From Mucilaginibacter sabulilitoris (GTDB lineage: Bacteria; Bacteroidota; Bacteroidia; Sphingobacteriales; Sphingobacteriaceae): a stretch of DNA of 64,000 nt. The notes under the pieces are model-generated. The model made no database searches, had not been told where the DNA came from, and was given only the letters and a program-made list of their open reading frames with translations. The stretch is taken from positions 7,192,001 through 7,256,000 of the forward strand of contig NZ_CP139558.1 in assembly GCF_034262375.1 (NCBI RefSeq). Direction: 5' to 3'. Positions 17,741 through 25,882 of this stretch are shown one piece after another; positions within the stretch are counted from its first letter, which is position 1; every line of letters starts with the position of its first letter. The position numbers and the translations under genes are program-made.

Positions 17741-18778
17741 ATGGAAACTCAAAACACTCCCAACAAACCGGCCTCTGTTATTTTAACAATGAGTGCCGGG
17801 GCTCAAACCCCAATTGATCCTCAACAGGACCCTCACATTGAAAGTAATGTTAAAGCATTCTTAAAAGTATTAAATTCAGGTACAGGTAAACCACTCGAAG
17901 AACTTTCACCAAAAGATGCACGTGCTGTATTAACCGGAGCACAGGAATCTGTAAAATTTGATTATTCAGATATCACTATCGACGAAAAAACTATTACTCC
18001 TGATGGCGAGCCCATCAAATTACATATTGTTAAACCGGCCGGCGCAAGCGGTGTGTTACCTGTTTTCATGTTCTTTCACGGCGGTGGCTGGGTACTTGGC
18101 GATTTCCCTACCCACAAACGTTTGGTTCGTGATATTGTGGTAGCGTCAGATGCAGCCGCGGTATTTGTAAATTACACGCCATCGCCCGAAGCACAATACC
18201 CTACAGCAATAAACCAGGCTTATGCCGCTACCAAGTGGGTTGCCGAAAATGGCAGCGAAATTAATGTAGACAACACACGTTTGGCCGTTGTAGGTAACAG
18301 TGTAGGCGGTAATATGGCCGCTGCAGTTTCACTAATGGCTAAAGATAAAAAAGGCCCTGAAATTAAGTTACAGGTATTGTTATGGCCAGTGACCGATGCT
18401 AATTTTGAAACAGAATCATACAACAAATTTGCCACCGATCGTTTTCTGACCAAAAGTGTTATGAAATGGTTTTGGGATAATTACACTACCGACCCTGCCA
18501 AACGCAAAGAAATATATGCGTCGCCATTACAAGCTACACTCGACCAGTTAAAAGGACTACCCCCTGCTGTAATAGCGGTAGCCGAAAATGATGTATTGCG
18601 CGACGAAGGTGAAGCCTACGCCCGTAAACTCGATGAAGCTGGTGTTAAAGTAAAATCAATGCGTTACAACGGCATGATCCATGACTGGGGACTGCTTAAC
18701 CCTATAGCTCATGTTCCCGGCACTCAGGCTGTCATGGTTCAGGCAGGTACCGAAGTTAAAAATGCACTCGCTAAATAA
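17741..18778 (+). CDS. HSL-type alpha/beta hydrolase (esterase)
   Basis: A 345-residue carboxylesterase of the hormone-sensitive lipase family. It has the oxyanion-hole motif HGGGW (113-117), nucleophile Ser187 in GNSVGGN, Asp284 in AENDVLRDEG and His314 in MIHDWGLL, a complete triad. There is no signal peptide, although the N-terminal 40 residues are poorly conserved-looking. It should hydrolyse short acyl esters in the cytoplasm; the natural substrate is unknown. It has its own promoter (17668-17699) and its own terminator (18801-18830). Confidence 0.93.
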   Translation: METQNTPNKPASVILTMSAGAQTPIDPQQDPHIESNVKAFLKVLNSGTGKPLEELSPKDARAVLTGAQESVKFDYSDITIDEKTITPDGEPIKLHIVKPAGASGVLPVFMFFHGGGWVLGDFPTHKRLVRDIVVASDAAAVFVNYTPSPEAQYPTAINQAYAATKWVAENGSEINVDNTRLAVVGNSVGGNMAAAVSLMAKDKKGPEIKLQVLLWPVTDANFETESYNKFATDRFLTKSVMKWFWDNYTTDPAKRKEIYASPLQATLDQLKGLPPAVIAVAENDVLRDEGEAYARKLDEAGVKVKSMRYNGMIHDWGLLNPIAHVPGTQAVMVQAGTEVKNALAK

Positions 18779-18800
18779 ACATGATGTAATCATGACCAAC

Positions 18801-18830
18801 AAAATCCCGGCTTGCCATAGCCGGGATTTT
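18801..18830 (+). terminator. Terminator after the esterase gene
   Basis: A 12-bp stem aaaatcccggct / agccgggatttt with a 6-base loop followed by more T residues, 22 bases after the stop codon. Confidence 0.88.
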
Positions 18831-18870
18831 TTGTTTTATATATTTACCGCCTATTTAGAAAATACATATT

Positions 18871-19287
18871 ATGGAATATTCAAAAACCTACGTGGCGAAG
18901 GACGAGCATATAGATGTTCAGGAAATTATGGATGGTTTATACTACCCTTTTTATATGGAGTATTGCAGGCATGATTATATCAGGGAAGTACTTGGATTTG
19001 ACTTTGAAACAGAGGCAAAAAATGGCGTATTCATGGTTTTATCAAACTATAGCATCAGCTTTTTAAGGTCGCTAAAAAAAGGCGATGAGTTTAAGGTTAC
19101 CTGTGAGTTGTTTGCCGACAACTCTGGCGCCCCGAAACTGCATTTTAAACAGTCAATCATCCTAAACAATAAAGTAATGACCAAAGCGGTGTTTACCGGC
19201 ACCTGCGTACCAGCCACAGGCGGCAGGCCATATTTGCCTGCATCGGTACTTGAAAAGATAAAGGACGCTCCGGTATTAGAAGTTTAA
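18871..19287 (+). CDS. Hotdog-fold acyl-CoA thioesterase
   Basis: A 138-residue hotdog protein of the 4-hydroxybenzoyl-CoA thioesterase type. It carries the segment YYPFYMEYCRHDYIREV, which corresponds to the long hotdog helix region, the strands VLSNYSISFLRSLKKGDEFKV and the closing VMTKAVFTGTCV. The classical catalytic Asp in a DxxGHxxN motif is not present in usual form, so activity is inferred. The gene stands alone between two terminators. Confidence 0.78.
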   Translation: MEYSKTYVAKDEHIDVQEIMDGLYYPFYMEYCRHDYIREVLGFDFETEAKNGVFMVLSNYSISFLRSLKKGDEFKVTCELFADNSGAPKLHFKQSIILNNKVMTKAVFTGTCVPATGGRPYLPASVLEKIKDAPVLEV

Positions 19288-19307
19288 TATTTATTTCAAT
19301 TCCCCCT

Positions 19308-19348
19308 CGTAAAAAGTCTTCCGGTAACAATCCGGGGGACTTTTTACG
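19308..19348 (+). terminator. Terminator after the thioesterase gene
   Basis: An 11-bp stem cgtaaaaagtc / gactttttacg encloses an inner ccgg/ccgg pairing and ends in a T-run. It ends just before the purD -7 box. Confidence 0.85.
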
Positions 19349-19371
19349 TTTAAGGTTGTCGGGCAAATAAC

Positions 19372-19379
19372 TATCTTTG
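19372..19379 (+). promoter_or_regulatory. Candidate -7 box of purD, leaderless layout
   Basis: TATCTTTG matches TAnnTTTG fully and ends 5 bases before the purD ATG, so transcription would begin at or very near the start codon. No clear TTTG is found at the -33 spacing, and no purine riboswitch fits into the short gap. Confidence 0.5.
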
Positions 19380-19384
19380 CCGCC

Positions 19385-20659
19385 ATGAATATCCTGATCC
19401 TCGGTTCGGGCGGAAGGGAAAGCGCCTTCGCCTGGAAAATAGCTCAAAGCCCTAAATGCCAGAACTTGTTTATTGCCCCGGGCAACGCCGGCACACAGCA
19501 ATATGGCACCAACGTTAACCTCAAAGTTACCGACTTTACAGGCATTAAGGCCTTTGTATTAAGCAATGCTATTAACCTGGTATTGGTTGGCCCCGAAGAA
19601 CCGCTGGTAAAGGGCGTACATGATTTTTTTCTGGCCGATGAGCAGTTGAAAAACATCCCGGTTGTAGGGCCGCAGCAGGAAGCCGCCCAGCTTGAGGGCA
19701 GCAAGGATTTCTCTAAACAGTTTATGCAAAAGCATAACATACCTACCGCTGCTTATAAAACTTTCACTAAAGATACTTTACAGGAGGGACTTACCTACCT
19801 GGCTACGGCGGGTTTGCCGGTTGTATTAAAGGCAGACGGCCTGGCGGCGGGCAAAGGCGTACTGATATGCCTTACCCTTGAGGAGGCCCAGCTTGAGCTT
19901 ACCCAGATGCTTGCAGAAGCCAAATTTGGCGAAGCCAGCTCACGCGTGGTTGTTGAACAATTTTTACAAGGCATTGAGCTTTCGGTTTTTGTAATGACCG
20001 ATGGTAACAACTATAAAATATTACCCGAAGCCAAAGATTACAAACGCATTGGCGAAGGCGATACTGGCTTAAATACCGGTGGCATGGGTTCCGTTTCGCC
20101 GGTGCCATTTGCCGATGCTGCCTATATGAAAAAGGTAGAAGAAAAAGTAATTATCCCTACCATTGAAGGTTTAAAAAAGGACAATATCCCATATAAAGGG
20201 TTCATTTTTATTGGCCTGATGAACAGCGATGGAGAACCATGGGTAATTGAATACAACTGCCGCATGGGCGATCCGGAAACAGAGAGTGTTATGCGCCGTA
20301 TCGATTCAGACTTTGTTGACCTGTTGTTAGGTGTTGCTGATGGCAATCTGAACGAAAAGGAATTAACCATTAGTCCTAAAACCGCAGCTACCGTGGTGAT
20401 GGTTGCAGGCGGTTATCCGGGCGAATACCTGAAAAACAAAGTAATAACCGGAACCGAGAATGTGCGTGAATCTATCGTTTTTCATGCCGGTACAGGCAAT
20501 GATGGTGAAAACGTGATCACAACGGGCGGTCGCGTTTTAGCCATAACCACCCTACAGGACGATATGTTCAAGGCATTGCAACAAGCTACTGCCGATGCCA
20601 GCCGCATTTATTATGATGGCATGTATTTCAGAAGAGACATCGGGTTTGACCTTCTATAG
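19385..20659 (+). CDS. purD: Phosphoribosylamine-glycine ligase (GARS)
   Basis: A 424-residue ATP-grasp enzyme that joins phosphoribosylamine and glycine, step 2 of purine synthesis. It starts MNILILGSGGRESAFAWKIA, the purD hallmark, and has ATP-grasp motifs LPVVLKADGLAAGKGVLIC, SVFVMTDGNNYKILPEAKDYKR, TGGMGSVSPVP and EYNCRMGDPETE (metal-binding). Length is standard. It stands alone here, not in a pur operon. A probable leaderless promoter lies directly before it, and no purine-responsive element was seen. Confidence 0.97.
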   Translation: MNILILGSGGRESAFAWKIAQSPKCQNLFIAPGNAGTQQYGTNVNLKVTDFTGIKAFVLSNAINLVLVGPEEPLVKGVHDFFLADEQLKNIPVVGPQQEAAQLEGSKDFSKQFMQKHNIPTAAYKTFTKDTLQEGLTYLATAGLPVVLKADGLAAGKGVLICLTLEEAQLELTQMLAEAKFGEASSRVVVEQFLQGIELSVFVMTDGNNYKILPEAKDYKRIGEGDTGLNTGGMGSVSPVPFADAAYMKKVEEKVIIPTIEGLKKDNIPYKGFIFIGLMNSDGEPWVIEYNCRMGDPETESVMRRIDSDFVDLLLGVADGNLNEKELTISPKTAATVVMVAGGYPGEYLKNKVITGTENVRESIVFHAGTGNDGENVITTGGRVLAITTLQDDMFKALQQATADASRIYYDGMYFRRDIGFDLL

Positions 20660-20706
20660 GTTATTAGTTCACCGGTTGATTAGTTCATTGGTGGCAATTC
20701 TACCCG

Positions 20707-20814
20707 ATGTCATTTCGAGGTACGAGAAGAAATCTTATACGGCATTAAAGCACAGCACATAAGATTTCTCCTTACGCAGACGCTCATAACCCTCGTCGTT
20801 CGTCGAAATGACAT
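20707..20814. repeat. Imperfect palindromic intergenic element (tgtcatttcga family)
   Basis: Outer arms atgtcatttcga (from 20707) and tcgaaatgacat (20803-20814) are exact complements; inner arms agaaatcttat (20728-20738) and ataagatttct (20759-20769) are too. The element is non-coding and sits between purD and its terminator. The layout is that of a short transposon-derived or REP-like folded repeat. Confidence 0.8.
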
Positions 20815-20820
20815 TTGAAT

Positions 20821-20858
20821 AAAAAGGCTTATTCACATAACATGAACAGGCCTTTTTT
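20821..20858. terminator. Terminator between purD and a TlpA gene
   Basis: Stem aaaaaggc / gccttttt with an inner small hairpin and a T-run lies between two convergent genes. Confidence 0.7.
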
Positions 20859-20881
20859 GCTGAATATCACTAATGAAACAA

Positions 20882-22012
20882 CTAAATCTTTCCAAAAATT
20901 TCGGCCAGTTTATTTTCCAGATCGTCTCCTCTCAGGTTTTTACCGATGATCTTCCCGTTAGGATCGATCAAAAAGTTTTGAGGGATACCCCGCACCGCGT
21001 ATAAATTGGCGGCTTTACTGTCCCAGAATTTCAAATCGGATACGTGGTTCCAGGCAAGGCCATCTTTATGGATAGCAGCCAGCCATTTATCTTTAGCATT
21101 GGGCCTGTCAAGCGACACTCCTAAAATGGTAAATTTTTGACCTTTATAATGATTATAGGCTTTTACCACATTAGGATTTTCCCTGCGGCAAGGACCGCAC
21201 CACGATGCCCAGAAATCAACCAAAACATATTTACCCCTGAATGATGAAAGGCTGATCACCTTTCCGCTGGTGTCAGCTTCAGCAAACTCAGGCGCTGTTG
21301 CACCTAATGCTACAGCCTTTAGTTTAGGCATGCGTTCGGCAAACTTTTTACCGGCTTCTGTTTGTTTTACAGCAGGGCTTAATGCGTCAAATAACGGAGC
21401 AATATCTACATAATCGGCGCTGTAAGCATAACCTTCGAGCGCATTTAAGCTTATATATGAATCGGGGTTATCTTTAATAAATTGCTTATCAGTGGCCGCG
21501 CTTTTATCATCAATAGCTTTTTCCTCTATGGATAATTGTTTGGCAAATTCAGGCGAGCTTTGCTGTTCAGGGGTGGCTGCTTTCCGCTTTTCGGCAAGGG
21601 CTTCGTAAGCATCATTTACGGGCTTTTGCGCAAGATTATATCTCTCGTTATCGTCGTTAGTTTTAGTACCGCCAATTTTCGCGTTAGCCAGTACATCGGC
21701 AGTGGTTATATTAATTACGCCGGGTTCAAGGTAAATAGAGCGGTAATCATCGGAATTACCTGAGCCGTTACCTTTACTATTAAAAACAATATAGGCACTT
21801 ACCGGATTAGTCTCTGCTTTACCATTAAACTCAAACTTACCACCAGTCAAGGTAACAGAATCTGTAACCGTTTTTCCTTTCTGACGGTATTGAAGATACA
21901 CTTTTGCCGGCGCATTATTTTCGCCTATTTTGCCCTGTACGGTATATTTGGCATTTTGCGCAAAAACAAAGGCGGGTAAACCCGCCAATATTAATAAAGT
22001 TATTTTTTTCAT
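20882..22012 (-). CDS. TlpA-like thioredoxin with DUF4369-type N-terminus (copy 1)
   Basis: A 376-residue secreted thiol-disulfide oxidoreductase; the start at 22012 gives the signal MKKITLLILAGLPAFVFAQ, while the upstream ATG at 22027 adds only five residues. Residues about 20-120 resemble the DUF4369 beta-domain (YTVQGKIGENNAPAKVYLQYR); about 125-210 are helical and charged; about 240-376 form a TlpA/AhpC-TSA thioredoxin with WCGPC and the cis-Pro in GIPQNF. Such proteins keep cysteines reduced or act in cytochrome maturation in the periplasm. It is the tandem paralogue of the next gene, with about 100 bases between. Confidence 0.9.
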   Translation of the reverse strand: MKKITLLILAGLPAFVFAQNAKYTVQGKIGENNAPAKVYLQYRQKGKTVTDSVTLTGGKFEFNGKAETNPVSAYIVFNSKGNGSGNSDDYRSIYLEPGVINITTADVLANAKIGGTKTNDDNERYNLAQKPVNDAYEALAEKRKAATPEQQSSPEFAKQLSIEEKAIDDKSAATDKQFIKDNPDSYISLNALEGYAYSADYVDIAPLFDALSPAVKQTEAGKKFAERMPKLKAVALGATAPEFAEADTSGKVISLSSFRGKYVLVDFWASWCGPCRRENPNVVKAYNHYKGQKFTILGVSLDRPNAKDKWLAAIHKDGLAWNHVSDLKFWDSKAANLYAVRGIPQNFLIDPNGKIIGKNLRGDDLENKLAEIFGKI

Positions 22013-22113
22013 TGTGCTAATGTTCATAATGCAAATTAGTATTATTTCAACTATTCTAAATACTTACCTATTAAATAATTACAATAATACCTTCTGTTGT
22101 AAATGAACTACGA

Positions 22114-23286
22114 TTATATCTTCCCGAATAGTTCCTGCAGTTTAGCATCCAGGTCTTCTCCGCGAAGGTTTTTGGCAATGATCTTTCCATTTGGATCGAT
22201 CAGGTAGTTTTGGGGAATAGAGCTTACCTGATAAAGGGCGGCGGCTTCATTGTTCCAGAATTTCAGATCCGAAACCTGTGTCCACTCCAGCCCATCGCTT
22301 TTGATGGCTGCAAGCCAGGCCGCTTTACCTTCTGGTTTATCTAACGATACCCCTACGACAGTGAAATTTTTTGCTTTGTATTTATTGTAGTTGCGTACAA
22401 CATTTGGATTTTCCTGCCTGCACGGGCCACACCATGACGCCCAAAAATCAAGCAGCACGTATTTACCCCTGAAAGATGATAACTTAACAGGAGTTCCGTT
22501 TGCATCATTCTGTGTAAAGTCGGGAGCCACAGCGCCTATAGCCGTTACCTTTAAGGCATCAATCCCGTGTTTTAAGTTTTTACCTGTTTCCGAATCCTTT
22601 AAACTTTGAGACAAACCATTGAACAAAGGTTCAATCTCTGCCGGATCAGGTGCCGGACCAGCCACCGAATTAATAGCCAGCAAACTCAGGTAGCTATTGG
22701 GATTATTGGTAATAAAGTTTTTAAGCGCGGCTTTTTGCTCTGCCTGAATGTTCTTATAGCGGGCCTGCATCCTGCTCTGAAAATCGGGCGATTTTTGCTG
22801 TTCCGGCGTGGCAGCTTTTGCTTCGGCCATTAAGGCTTGTGCTTTTTTATTAATTACAGCAAGCTGTGCGGTTAGTTTCCTGTTATCATCATTCAAAGTC
22901 GATCCGGTAATCTGCGCCTTTGATATGGAGTCTTTACTATTAACGGTTATCGTACCTTTTTCCAGAAAGAGGTTCAAATCATCGGCTGTTTTTGACTGTC
23001 CCCCGTCTGAATAATTCGCCTGTATATATTTATTCAAGCCTATTCCCTTATAATCAACAGCCAGCGTGGCGTTAACCGGGTTTAGTATAGTACCTTTAAA
23101 AGTGAAAGTACCCGCAGCAACATTGGCCGAATCCACTACGTTATTGGCGCCCAACTGGTATATCAAATAAACTTTGGCCGGGGCAGTTGTGGTACCAACT
23201 TTACCGTTTATGATAAATGTATCGCCGGTTTGAGCAAATGCCATTGCCGGTAACATCGCGGCTATAAAAAAAAGTATTTTTTTCAT
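22114..23286 (-). CDS. TlpA-like thioredoxin with DUF4369-type N-terminus (copy 2)
   Basis: A 390-residue paralogue of the preceding gene with the same order of parts: signal peptide (MKKILFFIAAMLPAMAFAQ), DUF4369-like beta-domain, helical linker with AATPEQQKSPDFQSRM, and C-terminal TlpA domain with WCGPC and SIPQNY. The last 110 residues are clearly more alike between the two copies than the linkers are. The pair is probably one transcript, this copy first. Similar DUF4369-TlpA proteins occur in many copies per Bacteroidota genome; partners are unknown. Confidence 0.9.
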   Translation of the reverse strand: MKKILFFIAAMLPAMAFAQTGDTFIINGKVGTTTAPAKVYLIYQLGANNVVDSANVAAGTFTFKGTILNPVNATLAVDYKGIGLNKYIQANYSDGGQSKTADDLNLFLEKGTITVNSKDSISKAQITGSTLNDDNRKLTAQLAVINKKAQALMAEAKAATPEQQKSPDFQSRMQARYKNIQAEQKAALKNFITNNPNSYLSLLAINSVAGPAPDPAEIEPLFNGLSQSLKDSETGKNLKHGIDALKVTAIGAVAPDFTQNDANGTPVKLSSFRGKYVLLDFWASWCGPCRQENPNVVRNYNKYKAKNFTVVGVSLDKPEGKAAWLAAIKSDGLEWTQVSDLKFWNNEAAALYQVSSIPQNYLIDPNGKIIAKNLRGEDLDAKLQELFGKI

Positions 23287-23341
23287 CAGGATATAAAAAC
23301 TATAAGCACTGTTAACGTTAAAGTGTGCTGAATTGTTATTA

Positions 23342-24523
23342 TCAGTTTAATTTTTGATAGGTACGCCACCAAAGATCGGGCAGTTCGCCGGATGCTGCCA
23401 TTTTATAATCGTCATAACTGCAGGGTACCAGGTGAAAGCGCTCATTACGTGACCCGCCGGTTGGGTAAGGAACCTGCATCCACCAGCGGTCTGATTTTTT
23501 ACTTTTCACAAATACCACTTCCTGGTCTTCGTGCTTTAAACTTGTTTTATAAATAAGGTATTGATTTTTAGGATTAAGCGGAAAATCGCGCTTGCGGTTA
23601 TAAACTCCCTCAATAAAATACCATATCATTTGCGCCAGTTGTGTGGCGGTTTGCCCATTACTATCATAAGCAGGGTTAAACTCATAAAAACCTATGGAGC
23701 TCAGTTTGTCATTAAAACCGGCATAGCGGCATAGCTGACAAGCTTCTTCGCCATAGAAACCGTTAGGAGTGGCGTTGGCATTGCCCATGGCATCTGCCGA
23801 GCGAATGGCCCCTATATCAAAACTGATCATGCTGGCATTGCGGATAGCGGGCTCTGTAACGGCCACATTACCGCTCAGTTCGCCCAGGCGGTGCACATCA
23901 AAATAAAGCTTATCCATTACCCGCAAACTTTCCTGGCTGGCAAAATACGTTTGGTAGCCCAGGTTACTGTAATTGAACAGGTAGTTGGGTTCATGTAAAA
24001 ATATTTTATTGAGATATGACTGCGAGGTAGTTTCCATAGTTTCGCCGGTTTCGTCCTCATCGAGGTCGAAATGCGAATCGATCACTACCAGGTCAACCTT
24101 CTGTTCCAGCTCTTCATAACCCAGGTATTGCGCATAGGTAAGGTCCTGTCCGCCACCCAGTATAATGGGGATGATGTCTTTTTTTATCAGTTCACTTACT
24201 ATCGTTTTAACAGCATAGTAAGTATCTGTTACTGTTGCACCAGCCTTAATATTGCCCAAATCGGCTATTTTTACGCTGTAGCCGCCTTCATGAAGCCGGT
24301 AAAGTTTTTCGCGGATATAATCCGGCCCAAGGGCGCAGCCCTGGTTGTCAATTGCGTTACGATCGTCCATAACGCCAATAATAGCCAGGTCGGTTTTCTC
24401 TTCCAGATCAGGAAAATCGACAGAATAATGCACAATTTTGTCGCCCAGTTGGCTGGTATAATACCCCTTTTTAGGAGCGATCTTTTTGAGATCTATGGGC
24501 GTAAAAAAATCAGCTAGGGACAT
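23342..24523 (-). CDS. Arginase/formimidoylglutamase-fold protein with altered metal ligands
   Basis: A 393-residue protein of the ureohydrolase (arginase, agmatinase, formimidoylglutamase) fold. The motif DSHFD (Asp149, His151, Asp153) keeps three metal ligands, and SFDIG keeps Asp234. However, the His expected in GGGHD is Gln126 (GGGQD) and the second Asp of SxDxD is Gly236, so two of six dimanganese ligands are changed. The N-terminal 40 and C-terminal 90 residues extend beyond typical arginases. This type is widespread in Bacteroidota and often called formimidoylglutamase; it may use one metal, or have lost hydrolysis. No hut genes are nearby. Confidence 0.8.
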   Translation of the reverse strand: MSLADFFTPIDLKKIAPKKGYYTSQLGDKIVHYSVDFPDLEEKTDLAIIGVMDDRNAIDNQGCALGPDYIREKLYRLHEGGYSVKIADLGNIKAGATVTDTYYAVKTIVSELIKKDIIPIILGGGQDLTYAQYLGYEELEQKVDLVVIDSHFDLDEDETGETMETTSQSYLNKIFLHEPNYLFNYSNLGYQTYFASQESLRVMDKLYFDVHRLGELSGNVAVTEPAIRNASMISFDIGAIRSADAMGNANATPNGFYGEEACQLCRYAGFNDKLSSIGFYEFNPAYDSNGQTATQLAQMIWYFIEGVYNRKRDFPLNPKNQYLIYKTSLKHEDQEVVFVKSKKSDRWWMQVPYPTGGSRNERFHLVPCSYDDYKMAASGELPDLWWRTYQKLN

Positions 24524-24531
24524 AATATTTC

Positions 24532-24680
24532 AAATGTGTAGATTCCAGATGTGCAAATGTGCAGATTTTTTGTCTGAACATGAATTAAAGAATTTATGAA
24601 TTACTGTTATTAAAATCATTTGTATATCTAAAAATCATTTCCAACATCTGCACATTTGCACATCTAAAATCTGCACATTT
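24532..24680. repeat. 35-base inverted repeat pair in a divergent promoter region
   Basis: The segment 24532-24566 and the segment 24646-24680 are inverted copies over 35 bases with only about three mismatches; the core is aaatgtgcagat with an internal aaatgtgcagat-like duplication. The 79 bases between are AT-rich. A shorter degenerate copy of the same sequence lies at 56713-56741. The pair fills the gap between the arginase-fold gene and the epimerase. Confidence 0.85.
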
Positions 24681-24699
24681 ATAATCACATTTGCATAAT

Positions 24700-25668
24700 A
24701 TGATATTAGTTACCGGCGCAACAGGTTTTTTAGGGTCCGAACTGGCAAAGTTACTGGCTAATTCGGGTGGGCATATCCGCTGTACAAAACGCAGCAGCTC
24801 CAAAATACCGGCCTTGCTTACTCCCTTTAATGACCATATAGAATGGGTTGATGCCGACATGATGGACATTTTTGCGCTCGCCGACGCGCTGGAATGCGTT
24901 ACACAAGTATATCACTGCGCTGCCTGGGTGTCATTAAAGCAAGCCGATAAAAAGCCCATGATCACCACCAATGTTACCGGTACGGCCAACCTTGTCAATT
25001 TGTGTAACGAACTGGGCATACGTATGGTGCACGTAAGTTCAATAGCGGCAATTAGTGTGGCTAAACCGGGCGAACTCATTACCGAAAATCATCACCTGGA
25101 ACAATCTGCCGAAAATGACGGTTATGCCATATCAAAACTGGAAAGCGAAATGGAGGTTTGGCGTGGCATTGCGGAAGGTTTGGATGCGGTAATTGTAAAC
25201 CCTTCCCTTATTTTAGGGGTGAGCGCGGGTACAAGTGGTACAGGGGCGTTGTTTGAGACCGTACGAAAAGGCCTTAAATTTTATACCGGCGGTAGTGGCG
25301 GTTTTGTTGATGTGGAAGATGTTGCCAAATGTATGGTTGCACTCATGAACAGCGATATTACCGCCGAGCGCTATATCATAAACGCCGAAAATTATACTTA
25401 TAAGGCTATGACCACTGCAATTGCACATTGCTTTGGCACAAAATCACCTGCTAAATTAGCCAAACCCTGGATGATGGGCCTGGCCTGGCGAACGGCCGCT
25501 GCAATTGCAGCAATAACAGGCAAAGATCCATTTATAGATAAAACATCTGCCCGGGCAGCTTCTGAGATCCGCAATTTTGACAATTCAAAAATTAAGGCAG
25601 CCATTAATTTTACATTTAAACCTGTTAGCGAAACGATATCGGAGGTTTGCACTGCGTTGAAACAGTGA
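24700..25668 (+). CDS. NAD-dependent epimerase/dehydratase family protein
   Basis: A 322-residue extended short-chain dehydrogenase. Starting at 24700 gives MILVTGATGFLGSELAKLL with the GxxGxxG loop at the N-terminus; a TTG three codons upstream is unlikely. The catalytic Tyr and Lys are in YAISKLESE and the preceding Ser in VHVSSIAA. The protein resembles dihydroflavonol-4-reductase-like sugar or steroid dehydrogenases. It has no obvious operon partner; substrate unknown. Confidence 0.88.
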   Translation: MILVTGATGFLGSELAKLLANSGGHIRCTKRSSSKIPALLTPFNDHIEWVDADMMDIFALADALECVTQVYHCAAWVSLKQADKKPMITTNVTGTANLVNLCNELGIRMVHVSSIAAISVAKPGELITENHHLEQSAENDGYAISKLESEMEVWRGIAEGLDAVIVNPSLILGVSAGTSGTGALFETVRKGLKFYTGGSGGFVDVEDVAKCMVALMNSDITAERYIINAENYTYKAMTTAIAHCFGTKSPAKLAKPWMMGLAWRTAAAIAAITGKDPFIDKTSARAASEIRNFDNSKIKAAINFTFKPVSETISEVCTALKQ

Positions 25669-25676
25669 GATAAAAT

Positions 25677-25772
25677 TTGTCATTGCGAGCGATAGCGTGG
25701 CAATCTCCACATACAAATCATATTTAAACGGTTACTGTTCTGAAGAGATTACTTCGTGCCTCGCAATGACAA
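25677..25772. repeat. Imperfect palindromic intergenic element (tgtcattgcgag family)
   Basis: Outer arms ttgtcattgcgag (25677-25689) and ctcgcaatgacaa (25760-25772) are exact complements; inner parts (ggcaatctcc and gagattacttcgtgcc) pair imperfectly. A single arm of the same family lies at 62551-62575. It is non-coding, although a frame runs through it upstream of serB. Confidence 0.8.
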
Positions 25773-25882
25773 TGGTTTTGTGGGTTAATACCCCATCGTG
25801 CACATTCTATTGTCCCTATGGAGTCAATATATTAAACTCCTTCCCCCTCATCAGCAAAAAATTTCGCACATTTGCACCCAAG

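Noticed and set aside
19288..19384. A purine riboswitch before purD
   Set aside because: The gap holds only the upstream gene's terminator and a -7 box 5 bases before the ATG; there is no room for an aptamer.
25697..25882. A 62-codon N-terminal extension of serB
   Set aside because: The extension lies inside a palindromic repeat and has no HAD-family sequence; MEQYFIIDFDST is the natural beginning.
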